NCBI RefSeq assembly: GCF_002127215.1
Contig: NZ_NFUT01000001.1
Span: 558,001 to 622,000 of the forward strand
From: Hydrogenophaga sp. IBVHS2
GTDB lineage: Bacteria > Pseudomonadota > Gammaproteobacteria > Burkholderiales > Burkholderiaceae_C
DNA length: 64,000 nucleotides
Direction: 5' to 3'
How positions within the stretch are numbered: the stretch's first letter is position 1; the number at the start of each line of letters is the position of its first letter. The notes under the pieces were generated by a model. That model did no database searches and was not told the DNA's origin. It worked only from the letters and a program-made list of their open reading frames with translations. Of the stretch, positions 1 to 8,211 are shown piece after piece. The position numbers were made by a program, and so were the translations under genes.

Positions 1-1
1 C

Positions 2-88
2 TACCGCACGGTCCGGCTGGCCCGCACGGCTGGCGCCGCCGGCGTGCCGGCCCGGCCCGCCGCGCCGGGGCAGAAGGGGTTTGCATGA
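2..88 (+). CDS. ccmF: Cytochrome c maturation protein CcmF, C-terminal tail (partial)
   Basis: Only the last 28 codons are inside the window. The frame begins at base 2, reads a basic and proline/alanine-rich tail ending KGFA, and stops at TGA 86-88. That stop overlaps the ATG of the next gene in an ATGA junction, which is typical of ccm operons. The identity as CcmF (the heme lyase membrane subunit) is inferred from position directly before ccmG-ccmH-ccmI; the tail itself carries no diagnostic motif. Confidence 0.55.
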   Translation, partial: YRTVRLARTAGAAGVPARPAAPGQKGFA

Positions 89-609
89 AGCGTTTCCTGT
101 GGCCGCTGCTGGTGTTCTGCGGTCTGGTGGCCCTGCTGGGCGCCGGGCTGCTGAAAAATCCGCGCGAGGTGCCTTCGCCCCTGGTGGGCCGGCCCGCGCC
201 GGCCTTCAGCCTGCCCACGCTGGCCGACCCCGCCCGGCAGCTCGGCCCCGAGCAGCTGCGGGGCCAGGTCTGGGTGCTCAATGTGTGGGCGTCGTGGTGC
301 GTGGCCTGCGAGGCCGAGCATCCGGTGCTGGTCGACATGGCGCGGCGCACCGATGTGACCCTGGTGGGCCTGAACTACAAGGACAAGCGCGAGGCGGCGC
401 TGGTCTGGCTGGGCCGGCACGGCAACCCCTACCGCGCCAGCCTGCTCGATGCCGATGGCCGGGTGGGCCTGGACTTCGGCGTGTACGGCGTGCCCGAGAC
501 CTATGTCATCGACCGCGATGGCGTGATCCGCCACAAGCACACCGGGGCGGTCACGCCCGAGGTGGTGCAGGGCACGCTGCTGCCCCTCATCCGGCAGCTG
601 GAGGGCTGA
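85..609 (+). CDS. ccmG: Thiol:disulfide interchange protein DsbE/CcmG
   Basis: Membrane-anchored periplasmic thioredoxin-like protein that keeps apocytochrome c cysteines (or CcmH) reduced for heme attachment. It has 174 residues. An N-terminal hydrophobic anchor lies at about residues 4-22. A redoxin fold follows with the active site WCVAC (Cys72 and Cys75), and the conserved cis-proline region GVPETYVID lies near residue 135. The length matches the CcmG/DsbE family. The ATG overlaps the preceding ccmF stop, and ccmH starts 3 bases after its stop, so it sits inside the ccm operon. Confidence 0.95.
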   Translation: MKRFLWPLLVFCGLVALLGAGLLKNPREVPSPLVGRPAPAFSLPTLADPARQLGPEQLRGQVWVLNVWASWCVACEAEHPVLVDMARRTDVTLVGLNYKDKREAALVWLGRHGNPYRASLLDADGRVGLDFGVYGVPETYVIDRDGVIRHKHTGAVTPEVVQGTLLPLIRQLEG

Positions 610-612
610 GCC

Positions 613-1092
613 ATGACATTCCTGCGATCCTGCCTGCTGCTGGTCCTGTGCATGGGGGCCTGCACCCTGGCCATGGCACAGGAACGCGCGGTGCGCGCAC
701 CCATCACCGACCCGGTGCTCGAGGCCCGCGTGCTCAAGGTGGCCGAGGAGCTGCGCTGCCTGGTCTGTCAGAACGAGACCGTGGCCGCCAGCCAGGCCGA
801 GCTGGCGGTGGACCTGCGCGACCAGATCCGGCGCCAGCTGGCCGAGGGGCGCAGCGAGGCCGACATCCAGCGCTTCATGGTCGAGCGCTACGGCGACTTC
901 GTGCTGTACCGCCCGCCGCTCAAGGCCGGCACCGTGCTGCTGTGGGTCGGGCCGTTCGTGCTGCTGCTGGCCGGGCTGCTGGCCCTGTGGCGCCAGCTGG
1001 GGCGACAGGCGCGGCGGGACGACACACCGCTGTCGGCCGCCGAATGGGAACGCGCACGGCGTCTGCTGGGCACACCGGGAGACCGACCATGA
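613..1092 (+). CDS. ccmH: Cytochrome c-type biogenesis protein CcmH (CycL type)
   Basis: Periplasmic thiol-oxidoreductase subunit of the heme lyase. It has 159 residues: a signal peptide ending near MAQ at 21-23, then the signature LRCLVCQN with the redox pair Cys49 and Cys52, and one membrane helix at about 106-126. It ends in a short basic cytoplasmic tail. This is the short form without TPRs; the TPR part is encoded separately by the next gene. The TGA at 1090-1092 overlaps the ATG of ccmI by the ATGA junction, which suggests translational coupling. Confidence 0.95.
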   Translation: MTFLRSCLLLVLCMGACTLAMAQERAVRAPITDPVLEARVLKVAEELRCLVCQNETVAASQAELAVDLRDQIRRQLAEGRSEADIQRFMVERYGDFVLYRPPLKAGTVLLWVGPFVLLLAGLLALWRQLGRQARRDDTPLSAAEWERARRLLGTPGDRP

Positions 1093-2387
1093 CCGCTTTC
1101 GTGGCGCTGTGCGCGCTGCTGCTGGTGGCCGCCCTGTGGCCGCTCCTCAACACCCTGCGCGACCGCAGTGGCGCCCGTCCCCATTCGGTGCAGGCCAGCG
1201 CGGCCCCGGTGGCCCTGTTGCGCGAGCAGCAGGCGCGGATCGAGGCCGAGCACCGCAACGGTCGGCTGGACGAGCGGGCCTATGCGCGGGCCCAGGCCGA
1301 TCTGGCCCGACGGGCGCTGGAGACCAGCGCGCGCACCGAGCCGCCGGAGCAGACCGGCTACCGGATGGCCACCGCCGGCATCCTGCTGCTGGGCGTGCCG
1401 GCCCTGGCCGCTGCCCTGTATGTGCAGCTGGGGCATCTGCCGTCGGTGCAGGTGGAGGCGCGGCGCGCCGGCGATGCGCCCCAGGCCACCCTGGCCGATG
1501 TGGATGCCATGGTGCGGCAGATGGCCCAGGCGCTGGAGAATCCGCCGCCCGGTCAGGCCCCCGACGCGAACGCCTGGGCCCTGCTGGCGCGCACCCAGGC
1601 CGGCCTGCAGCGCTGGGCCGATGCCGATCGATCGTTGCAACGCGCCCTGGCGCTGCAGCCGGACCAGGTGGACTGGCTGGCCGATCGGGCCGACATCCTG
1701 GGCCTGGTGGGCACGCCCGGCGCGTCCATCGAAGCGGCCCGCCTGGTCGAACGCGCGCTGCGGCTGAATCCCGATCACCCCAAGGCCCTGGCACTGGCCG
1801 GTGGTGCGGCCTGGGAGCGGCAGGACATGGCCACCGCCGAAGCCCACTGGCGCCGGGCCCGCACCCAGGTGCCCGACGGCAGTTCGTTTGCCGCCAACCT
1901 CGACCGCAGCCTGCAGGCGGTGGCCGAGCAGCGCGGCGCGCTGAAAGCACCGGAGGCCCCTGCCGCCCCGGTGGCAGCGGCAGCCGCTGCAGCACCCGCT
2001 GCGCCCGCGGCCGTGCTCATGGGGCGCATCGAACTGGCGCCCGCCCTGCAGTCGCGTCTGCAGCCCGGGGACACCCTGTTCATCACGGCCCGGGCCGCGC
2101 CCACGGCCACCGCCGGTGCGGCGCCGGCCTCGCGCATGCCGCTGGCGGTGATCCGCCGCCCGGCCACCGCACAGGCCAGCGATTTCCGGCTCGACGATGC
2201 CCTGGCCATGTCGCCGGGGCACAGCCTGTCCAGCCATTTCGGGCAGAAGACGCCGGTGGTGGTGGAGGCCCGCATCAGCCGCTCCGGCCAGGCCCTGCCG
2301 CAGCCGGGCGATCTGCTGGGGCGCAGCGCGGTGTTCACCGCCAGCGCACAGGGCGTGCGGGTGCTGATCGACCGCGTGCAGCCCTGA
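1089..2387 (+). CDS. ccmI: Cytochrome c-type biogenesis protein CcmI (TPR)
   Basis: Apocytochrome c chaperone of the heme lyase complex. It has 432 residues starting MTAFVALC. There is a first membrane helix at about 3-20, a cytoplasmic coiled segment rich in Arg and Glu (about 35-85), and a second helix at about 95-115. A periplasmic TPR region (about 130-280) holds repeats such as WALLARTQ and ALALAGGAAWERQDMATAEAHW. The C-terminal domain follows an Ala/Pro linker and resembles the periplasmic CcmI C-terminal domain. The start at 1089 is chosen because it overlaps the ccmH stop by ATGA. The same frame stays open back to base 81, but that upstream part is a shadow of ccmG/ccmH. Confidence 0.9.
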   Translation: MTAFVALCALLLVAALWPLLNTLRDRSGARPHSVQASAAPVALLREQQARIEAEHRNGRLDERAYARAQADLARRALETSARTEPPEQTGYRMATAGILLLGVPALAAALYVQLGHLPSVQVEARRAGDAPQATLADVDAMVRQMAQALENPPPGQAPDANAWALLARTQAGLQRWADADRSLQRALALQPDQVDWLADRADILGLVGTPGASIEAARLVERALRLNPDHPKALALAGGAAWERQDMATAEAHWRRARTQVPDGSSFAANLDRSLQAVAEQRGALKAPEAPAAPVAAAAAAAPAAPAAVLMGRIELAPALQSRLQPGDTLFITARAAPTATAGAAPASRMPLAVIRRPATAQASDFRLDDALAMSPGHSLSSHFGQKTPVVVEARISRSGQALPQPGDLLGRSAVFTASAQGVRVLIDRVQP

Positions 2388-2399
2388 GCGGCCGGGCGC

Positions 2400-3305
2400 T
2401 CAGGCGTCCGGGTCGGGCAGGATCAGCGAGGCCACGCTGACCGGGTCTTCTTCGTGGGCCAGATGGCCCAGGTCCGGCAGCAGGGTCAGCCGGCCGCGCG
2501 AGCCCGGCGGCAGGGCGGCCAGGATGCGCGGTGCATGGGCCGGCGGCACGGTGTGATCGCGCTCGCCCACCACCAGATCCAGCCGCACCGCCAGTTGCGG
2601 CAGGTCGGCCGCCAGCCGGGGCAGATCCCAGTTGGCCATCATGGCCAGTGCGCCCCGGGCATGCGCCGGGCTGCTCACCAGCCGCTGGTACAGCGCCTGC
2701 CCGGTGGCGTCGAGCTGCGAGCCGGTGCCTTCCAGCAGCCGGGCCAGCACCGTGGGGTCGCGCGCCCGCCAGGCAAACAGCTGCGGCACCAGCGGCACGG
2801 CCGCCATCAGCTTGGCCGCCGGCGAGAACCACTGTCCGGCCCACCCCCCCAGCGGCAGCACGGCAGCATTCAGCCCCACGATGCGCCGCGGCTGTGCATG
2901 GCCGTCCAGCGCCATGCGGATGGCCACCGCTGCCCCGGCCGAATGACCCACCAGCAGATCGGGTGGTGGCGCATCCAGTGCCTGCAGCAGCGCACCCAGG
3001 GCGCGGGCCATGCCGGGCAGTCCCAGCTGCGGCGAACCCGCACCACCCGGCGGCATGCCGGTGAATGCGTGTCCGGGCAGATCGACCGCCACCACGGCAC
3101 CGTGCGCTGCCAGCAGCGGGGCCAGATCGCGCCAGCTGTGGGTGGAGGCCCCGGTGCCGTGCAGCAGCAGGCAGCAGCCCTCCGTGCCGGCGGCGCCGGG
3201 CCAGACCTGCACATGCCAGCGCAGGCCGCCGGCCTGCACGAAACGGCTGCGTTCGGCGTGCGGCCAGCCAGGGCCGTCGCGGCGCCAGTCGAGGTCGTGG
3301 CCCAT
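2400..3305 (-). CDS. bchO: Magnesium chelatase accessory protein BchO (alpha/beta hydrolase)
   Basis: Alpha/beta-hydrolase-fold protein of 301 residues that is regularly encoded with bchI-bchD and is needed for normal bacteriochlorophyll synthesis in phototrophic proteobacteria; its biochemical role is unclear. Visible features are the oxyanion region LLLHGTGAS (46-54), the nucleophile elbow GHSAG (120-124, Ser122), GERDHTVPP with a likely acid residue, and GHLAHEED with the catalytic-type His near the C terminus. ATG at 3305 is chosen because it follows the bchD stop by 7 bases; a longer open frame upstream overlaps bchD. The final gene of bchI-bchD-bchO in this window. Confidence 0.88.
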   Translation of the reverse strand: MGHDLDWRRDGPGWPHAERSRFVQAGGLRWHVQVWPGAAGTEGCCLLLHGTGASTHSWRDLAPLLAAHGAVVAVDLPGHAFTGMPPGGAGSPQLGLPGMARALGALLQALDAPPPDLLVGHSAGAAVAIRMALDGHAQPRRIVGLNAAVLPLGGWAGQWFSPAAKLMAAVPLVPQLFAWRARDPTVLARLLEGTGSQLDATGQALYQRLVSSPAHARGALAMMANWDLPRLAADLPQLAVRLDLVVGERDHTVPPAHAPRILAALPPGSRGRLTLLPDLGHLAHEEDPVSVASLILPDPDA

Positions 3306-3312
3306 GGCGGTC

Positions 3313-5112
3313 TCAGGCGTCGGGCTGCACCGCGCGCACCACGGCCGACAGGCCGGCCGCACCGGCATGCGGCAGCGGCACGTAGCGGGCACCCATGCCC
3401 TCGGCGACGGCACGCGCCGCATCGGCCGGCTGGGGCGAGGTGTCGATGAGCAGGGTGGTCAGGCCGGCGGCACGCAGTTGCGCGGCCTGGGTCAGGGCGT
3501 CGGCCTGGGCCTGGGTGCGGCCCGGTGCCCCGTCGCGGGCGATGTTGGCGCGCCCGTCGGTCAGGAACACCAGCACCGGCGTGTCCCCGGTGCGCCGCAG
3601 CTGCAGGGCCAGCGCGTGGGCGGATTCGATAGCGGCGGCCAGCGGCGTGCCGCCTCCGCCCGGCAGCGCCGCCAGCTCGCGCCGGGCGCGGGTCAGGGAC
3701 CGGGTGGGCGGCAGCAGCACCTCGGCCTGCTGGCCCCGGAAGGCCAGCACGGCCACACGGTCTCGCCGCACATAGCAGTCGGCCAGCAGCAGCTCGACCG
3801 CGCCCTTGGCTTCGGCCAGCCGGTGCAGCGCCGCCGAGCCGGACGCGTCCACCACGAACACGTTGGTCACCGGCCGGTGCTGGCGGTGGCGCACCACATG
3901 AAAGTCGTCGCGCCGCACCCGCAGCCGTTGCGGCTCGCCCGGCGGGCGGCGCAGCGTCTGCCAGGGCGCGGCGGCGCGCAGGGTGTCCAGCACATGCAGC
4001 CGCTGACCGCGACGCGGATCGCCCCGGCGGGTGCCCACCGGCCGGCCACGCGGGGCGTTGCGCAACACGGCGCCGGCCTGACCCGCGCCCCGGCTGGCGG
4101 GCTGGGCGGTCAGCAGGCCGGCCTGCAGCGCCGCCAGCAGACCGGGCGGCAGCACGGCGCGCACCGCTTCGACCAGGCGGTCCTGCAGCGGGTCCCGGGG
4201 TGTTTCGGGCGAGGGGGTGTCGGGTTCCCGGTCGGGGTCGTCGGGCGGCGGGTGGTCGGGAGGCGCCGGCGGATCTTCCGGCGGCGCTTCGTTCTGCGCA
4301 TCGTCCGGCGGCAACCGCGTCGCCCGGTGGGCCAGCGCCAGCCGGGCCGCGATCTCGGCATGGGCCTGCCCCACGGCGGCGCTGCCGTCCAGTGCCGCAG
4401 CGGCCCGCGCCAGCCGCACCGCCATCAGGGGCGCCCGCAACGAGGGCACGCCCCATACCAGGGCCGTGGCGCACAGCGCCTGCAGGCAGTCGTCGGGCAG
4501 TTGCACCGAGGCCAGCCGCTGGCGGGCAGCGGTCACGTCGGCGGGGGTCCAGTCGGCGCTGGCGTCGTCGGTCGGGTCGGTGGATGCCGCGGTGCGCAGA
4601 TCGAGCTGCAGGGCCAGCCGTTCGGTCAGTGCGGCGGGCACGGTCGCCTCGGTCGTGTCGGCATCGGGGATGGATTCGTCCAGCGCCACCAGCAGCCAGC
4701 GGGCGCTCTGGCGCTGCGACAGGCCGTCGCGCTGCAACCGGATCTCGCCATGGTCGAGCACCGAGGCCAGCAGCGAGGCGGTGAGCGCGGGTGTGCGTTC
4801 GGCGCTGGTCAGCAGCACGGTGCCGCCGTCGGCCCGGGCCAGCAGGCCGGGCTGGACCACCGGCCGCGCGGCCTGCAGCGTGGCCGCCAGGTCCAGGCCC
4901 CCCAGGAGCGCGGCCTCGCCGGCGTGCAGCGGCAGGCGCTGCCAGGGGCTGCCGGCGGGCATGAGGCGGCGCAGCAGCGCCAGCCAGGCATCGCGTGACG
5001 GGCCGGCAGGCCCCTGCAGGTGGATGCCGCCCAGACCGACCGGGTCGACGGCCAGCAGCGCCGCCGCCAGTGCCGCGTCGGCACCGATGGCCGGGCGCTC
5101 GGTCAGGGTCAT
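3313..5112 (-). CDS. bchD: Magnesium chelatase subunit D
   Basis: Subunit of the BchHID complex that inserts Mg2+ into protoporphyrin IX, the first committed step to bacteriochlorophyll. It has 599 residues. The N-terminal AAA-type domain has lost a usable Walker A motif ([15 protein letters not shown], no Lys-Ser/Thr), as is usual for BchD. A long Pro/Asp/Glu linker lies at about residues 265-305. The C-terminal von Willebrand A domain has the MIDAS sequence DASGS near residue 420 and a later FLTDGRAN. Its start overlaps the bchI stop by 4 bases (5109-5112), so the two subunits are probably translationally coupled. Confidence 0.95.
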   Translation of the reverse strand: MTLTERPAIGADAALAAALLAVDPVGLGGIHLQGPAGPSRDAWLALLRRLMPAGSPWQRLPLHAGEAALLGGLDLAATLQAARPVVQPGLLARADGGTVLLTSAERTPALTASLLASVLDHGEIRLQRDGLSQRQSARWLLVALDESIPDADTTEATVPAALTERLALQLDLRTAASTDPTDDASADWTPADVTAARQRLASVQLPDDCLQALCATALVWGVPSLRAPLMAVRLARAAAALDGSAAVGQAHAEIAARLALAHRATRLPPDDAQNEAPPEDPPAPPDHPPPDDPDREPDTPSPETPRDPLQDRLVEAVRAVLPPGLLAALQAGLLTAQPASRGAGQAGAVLRNAPRGRPVGTRRGDPRRGQRLHVLDTLRAAAPWQTLRRPPGEPQRLRVRRDDFHVVRHRQHRPVTNVFVVDASGSAALHRLAEAKGAVELLLADCYVRRDRVAVLAFRGQQAEVLLPPTRSLTRARRELAALPGGGGTPLAAAIESAHALALQLRRTGDTPVLVFLTDGRANIARDGAPGRTQAQADALTQAAQLRAAGLTTLLIDTSPQPADAARAVAEGMGARYVPLPHAGAAGLSAVVRAVQPDA

Positions 5113-6137
5113 GCGCCCATCAGTTCGGTCACCGCGCGGTCCACCCGGCTGGTCGAGCCGGTGCTGTCCAGCGGGTTGCGGCGCAGGCGGTGGCGCAGGG
5201 CGGGCGCGGCCACGCGCCGCAGATGGGTGTCGCCCACCTCGGTGTCGCCGTCCAGGGCCGCCACGGCGCGCGCCGCGCGCATGAGGGTGAGGTCACCGCG
5301 CAGGCCGTCGGTGCCCAGGGCCATGCACAGCGCCGAAATGCGCTCGCGGGCAGCGTCGGGCACCTGGACCGAAGCCAGCCGCTTGCGGCCGGCCACGATC
5401 TGCCGGCGCACGCGTTCGTCTTCCTTCTTCCAGGCCTCGACGAAGGCGGCGCGGTCCTGCTCAAAGGCGTCGCGGCGGCGCACCACCTCCACGCGGTCGG
5501 CCAGGGCCTCGGGCGTGCGCACTTCCACCGACAGGCCGAAGCGGTCGAGCAGCTGCGGCCGCAGTTCGCCTTCTTCCGGATTGCCGCTGCCCACCAGCAC
5601 GAAGCGGGCCGGATGGCGGATGCTCAGACCTTCGCGCTCGACCACGTTCTCGCCCGAGGCGGCCACGTCGATCAGCAGGTCGACCAGGTGGTCTTCCAGC
5701 AGGTTGACCTCGTCGATGTAGAGAAATCCCCGGTGCGCCTGGGCCAGCAGCCCGGGTTCGAAGGCCTTGACGCCTTGCGACAGCGCCCGCTCCAGGTCCA
5801 GCGCGCCCACCACACGGTCCTCGGTGGCGCCCAAAGGCAGGTCGACCACCGGCACGGCCACCTGGTGGGTGCGCGGTGTGCGTCCCTCGGGCTTGAGGGA
5901 GGCGCACTGCTCGCAGCGGCTGGCCGTGTCGGCGGGGTCGCAGCCGTAACGGCAGCCCACCACCGCCTTCATGGGCGGCAGCAGCGCGGCCAGCGCCCGC
6001 ACGGCGGTGCTCTTGCCGGTGCCCCGGTCCCCCAGTACCAGCACACCGCCGATGCTGGGATCGACCGCTGCGATCAGGATGGCGGTCTTCATTTCGTCCT
6101 GGCCGACGATGGCGGAAAAAGGGTAGGGCTGGGCCAT
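5109..6137 (-). CDS. bchI: Magnesium chelatase ATPase subunit I
   Basis: AAA+ ATPase motor of Mg-chelatase, 342 residues. Walker A is GDRGTGKS (36-43), Walker B is [12 protein letters not shown], and sensor/arginine regions include [20 protein letters not shown]. These, together with [18 protein letters not shown], are diagnostic of true BchI and not of the ComM/YifB relatives. Between residues 62 and 78 there is a four-cysteine cluster, C-x3-C-x8-C-x2-C, that the Rhodobacter protein as I recall it lacks. The ATG at 6135-6137 lies 13 bases from a TGT-N12-ACA palindrome, so this gene probably has its own oxygen/light-responsive promoter. Confidence 0.96.
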   Translation of the reverse strand: MAQPYPFSAIVGQDEMKTAILIAAVDPSIGGVLVLGDRGTGKSTAVRALAALLPPMKAVVGCRYGCDPADTASRCEQCASLKPEGRTPRTHQVAVPVVDLPLGATEDRVVGALDLERALSQGVKAFEPGLLAQAHRGFLYIDEVNLLEDHLVDLLIDVAASGENVVEREGLSIRHPARFVLVGSGNPEEGELRPQLLDRFGLSVEVRTPEALADRVEVVRRRDAFEQDRAAFVEAWKKEDERVRRQIVAGRKRLASVQVPDAARERISALCMALGTDGLRGDLTLMRAARAVAALDGDTEVGDTHLRRVAAPALRHRLRRNPLDSTGSTSRVDRAVTELMGA

Positions 6138-6149
6138 ATCGGTTCAGTA

Positions 6150-6167
6150 TGTCACACAAAGTGGACA
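6150..6167 (-). promoter_or_regulatory. Candidate PpsR/CrtJ operator upstream of bchI
   Basis: The 18 bases have the form TGT-N12-ACA: TGTCA on one side and, read on the other strand, TGTCC. This fits the established PpsR/CrtJ consensus TGT-N12-ACA except for one outer-core position. It lies in the 53-base gap between the upstream gene and bchI, with its near edge 13 bases before the bchI start codon, so binding could block the promoter or initiation. PpsR itself is not encoded in the window; regulation is inferred. Confidence 0.55.
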
Positions 6168-6190
6168 CTTTGACGGGTTGACACCCTGCA

Positions 6191-7195
6191 TCAAGGGGCG
6201 CCGCCGTCGGTGCGCGGGGCCGCCGCCCGGATCGCGTCGACCAGGGGGCCGACCCGCGTGCTGTCCTGCAGCTCGACCAGCTGCAGGCGTTGCCGCACGG
6301 GACCCAGGCGCTGCCGCAGCAGGTCTTCGGCCGACGGTTCATCCGCCGCCGCCGGGGTGCCGCCACCGAGTCCGTCCCGCAGCACCTGGGCGAACTTGGC
6401 CGCCTCGAACCGCCTCACGATGGTGCTGCGGCCGGCCGACACCAGCTCGTTGGCCCAGGGCGAGCCCTCCAGTTCCTGCGCCGCCACGAAGGCCGCAAAG
6501 TGCGGCACCACCGCCAGGGTGGACGGCAGATCGATCAGCACCGCCGTGCCGCTGTGCCGGTGCACCACGGCCGTCACCCCCACGCCCCGTCCGGTGCCGG
6601 GCCCGGCGGCGCCGTCGGCCAGCCCGGTCGGCTTGCCGGCCAGGGTGTCCGGACCGGGAGGGACCGGCGGGACATCGGCAGCGTTCAGCCGGGCCGAGCC
6701 GATCCACCAGTCCCCACCCAGCCGGGCCTGCAGCGCACGGCGCAGCCCGGTGATGCTGTCGTTGTCCAGCCCGTCCACCACCTGCGGCAGGGCCACCAGC
6801 AGGCGTTCGACCTGCCGGACCTCGGGTGTCCCGGTCTCGCCCGGCTGCGGCGCCAGGGTGAGCTGCTGGTGGGCCGGCTGGTCGCTGTCCAGCCGGCGAC
6901 CGGTGGGCTGCAGGAAGTTCAGGCCGTAGCCCACGGCCAGCGCCTCGCCCACATGGAACCGGTCGGCCCGCGCGCGGGTGTCGCGCACCGTGCGCGTCAG
7001 CAGCCAGAACCCCAGCAGCAGTGCCAGCAGGGTCACGCCCAGCGACTCCAGCGGTCCCAGCCACACGGGCGCATCGTCGCCACGCAGCGAGGCCCACAGC
7101 TGGAAAGCGGCCGATGCCAGCGGAATGGCCACCGCCAGCAGGCTGGTCCATGGCCAGCCACGCACGCGAACGATCAGATTGTCCGGCTGGGCCAT
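6191..7195 (-). CDS. STING-like membrane protein, paralog B
   Basis: A 334-residue protein with two membrane helices (about 17-36 and 48-69) followed by a cytosolic domain (about 82-310) that I read as a prokaryotic STING-type cyclic-dinucleotide domain. The motif LAVGYGLNFLQP (86-97) aligns with the GLAWSYYIGYL helix of animal STING, with Phe94 at the place of the base-stacking Tyr167. A strand ERLLVALPQ (130-138) matches LYILLPL. The hairpin AVLIDLPSTLAVV (218-230) matches the VLEYATPLQTLF segment, followed by a helix RRFEAAKFAQVLRDGL and a last strand LQLVEL. The Gly/Pro-rich stretch at 176-205 is an insertion absent from its neighbour. It starts 4 bases after the upstream paralog stops. 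The fold is inferred from motif order; ligand and role are unknown. Confidence 0.62.
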   Translation of the reverse strand: MAQPDNLIVRVRGWPWTSLLAVAIPLASAAFQLWASLRGDDAPVWLGPLESLGVTLLALLLGFWLLTRTVRDTRARADRFHVGEALAVGYGLNFLQPTGRRLDSDQPAHQQLTLAPQPGETGTPEVRQVERLLVALPQVVDGLDNDSITGLRRALQARLGGDWWIGSARLNAADVPPVPPGPDTLAGKPTGLADGAAGPGTGRGVGVTAVVHRHSGTAVLIDLPSTLAVVPHFAAFVAAQELEGSPWANELVSAGRSTIVRRFEAAKFAQVLRDGLGGGTPAAADEPSAEDLLRQRLGPVRQRLQLVELQDSTRVGPLVDAIRAAAPRTDGGAP

Positions 7196-7199
7196 GGCA

Positions 7200-8078
7200 T
7201 CAGGCTCCCGAGGCCAGCAGTTCGCGGATCCGGTGCTCGGCCACTTCGGCCGGCACCACGTGCACCTGCAGCGGCGACGACTGCCGCAGCGGGTCGGCAC
7301 CGCCCACCTGCGCCACGACCTCGCGGAACTCGTTGAGCACCTGGACGAAGTGCTCGGTGGCCTGCCGGGCGGGCGAGTCCGAGCCATCCGGGCCAGGCCG
7401 TGCGCTCAGGGTTTCGTGCACCACGTTGAGCGTGGTGGGCACGTCCAGCAGGACGGCAGGCCCGAGCGGGTCGGCCTGCATCAGCCGCAATTCGATCGGC
7501 CGGCTCCACACCCCGCCGGGCGTGCGGATGCGGTCGAACACCACGGTGTGCATCCGCAGACCGCTGCAGCGCCGGGCAATCAGGGCCGCTCCGGCGGCCG
7601 GGGTGCGGCACAGGCGGTGGTCCTGGCACGGGATGGCCACCACCAGACCATGCAGTGCCGGCAGGCGGTCCAGCGGCCGACCGTCCAGCAGCACCGTGAA
7701 CAGACCGTGTTCGCTCGCGGGTGCTGCGCCGGCCTGGCGCAGGCTGCGCAGCAGCGGTTGCAGAAAATTGAAGTAATAGCCGGTGGCCAGACCCCGGGCC
7801 ACGCTGAACAGGCTGGTGGCGTTCGGGGCCTGCGTGTCGTCGGCACGCACCACGGCCACCGCCACCCAGACTGCGGCCAGGGTGGTGAGCACGGTGGCCG
7901 CGTGGCCGGCCCAGGGCACTTCCACGCCGTGATGCCAGGCCTGCCAGGCCGCGTGGATCTGGATGAGCAGCACGGCGCCACCGGCCAGCACCGCGGGCAG
8001 GAAGCGCGGTTGCCCGACCACCTGCAACAGACCTGCGCCAACGTGGTGCAGAAAGGGTGATCGGCGGGGGTGGTTCAT
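7200..8078 (-). CDS. STING-like membrane protein, paralog A
   Basis: A 292-residue protein with membrane helices at about 27-47 and 59-78, then a domain at about 91-277 with the order of elements seen in STING. These are GLATGYYFNFLQP (96-108; compare GLAWSYYIGYL, with Phe105 at the Tyr167 position), LHGLVVAIP (142-150), HTVVFDRI (177-184), AVLLDVPTTLNVV (208-220), helix ATEHFVQVLNEFREVV (240-255) and strand LQVHVVP (270-276). The AVL(L/I)D(V/L)P(T/S)TL(N/A)VV hairpin is shared almost residue for residue with paralog B, so the two arose by duplication. No effector domain other than the membrane helices is present. An alternative ATG at 8123 exists; the 15 extra codons have poor GC3 and neither start has a clear Shine-Dalgarno, so I prefer 8078. 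Confidence 0.66.
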   Translation of the reverse strand: MNHPRRSPFLHHVGAGLLQVVGQPRFLPAVLAGGAVLLIQIHAAWQAWHHGVEVPWAGHAATVLTTLAAVWVAVAVVRADDTQAPNATSLFSVARGLATGYYFNFLQPLLRSLRQAGAAPASEHGLFTVLLDGRPLDRLPALHGLVVAIPCQDHRLCRTPAAGAALIARRCSGLRMHTVVFDRIRTPGGVWSRPIELRLMQADPLGPAVLLDVPTTLNVVHETLSARPGPDGSDSPARQATEHFVQVLNEFREVVAQVGGADPLRQSSPLQVHVVPAEVAEHRIRELLASGA

Positions 8079-8211
8079 GGGCAGCGGCAGAGGTGTACAG
8101 CGGTCGGATGCGGGTTGACCCATACCCCACGGGGCAAGGGTTCATGCACAATGTTTTACATCAACCCCGGCCCACCGGACGACCCACTGGCGCGCCCCGC
8201 GGCAATCCTTC

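Noticed and set aside
81..1088. Long open frame running continuously into ccmI
   Set aside because: It overlaps ccmG and ccmH in another frame and translates to an Arg/Gly/Ala-rich shadow. The true ccmI start is the ATG at 1089 overlapping the ccmH stop.
6168..6197. TTGAC...ATCAA near bchI as an FNR/Anr box
   Set aside because: The half-sites are separated by 7 bases where FNR needs 4, so it does not fit.
6191..8078. Classical CBASS operon
   Set aside because: No CD-NTase, Cap2/Cap3 ancillary gene or second effector lies within reach; neighbours are bch genes and a histidine kinase. The pair can only be called STING-like.
8079..8123. N-terminal extension of STING-like paralog A from the ATG at 8123
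   Set aside because: Six of the 15 extra codons end in A or T, unlike the coding regions here, and no Shine-Dalgarno is placed properly. It remains possible.
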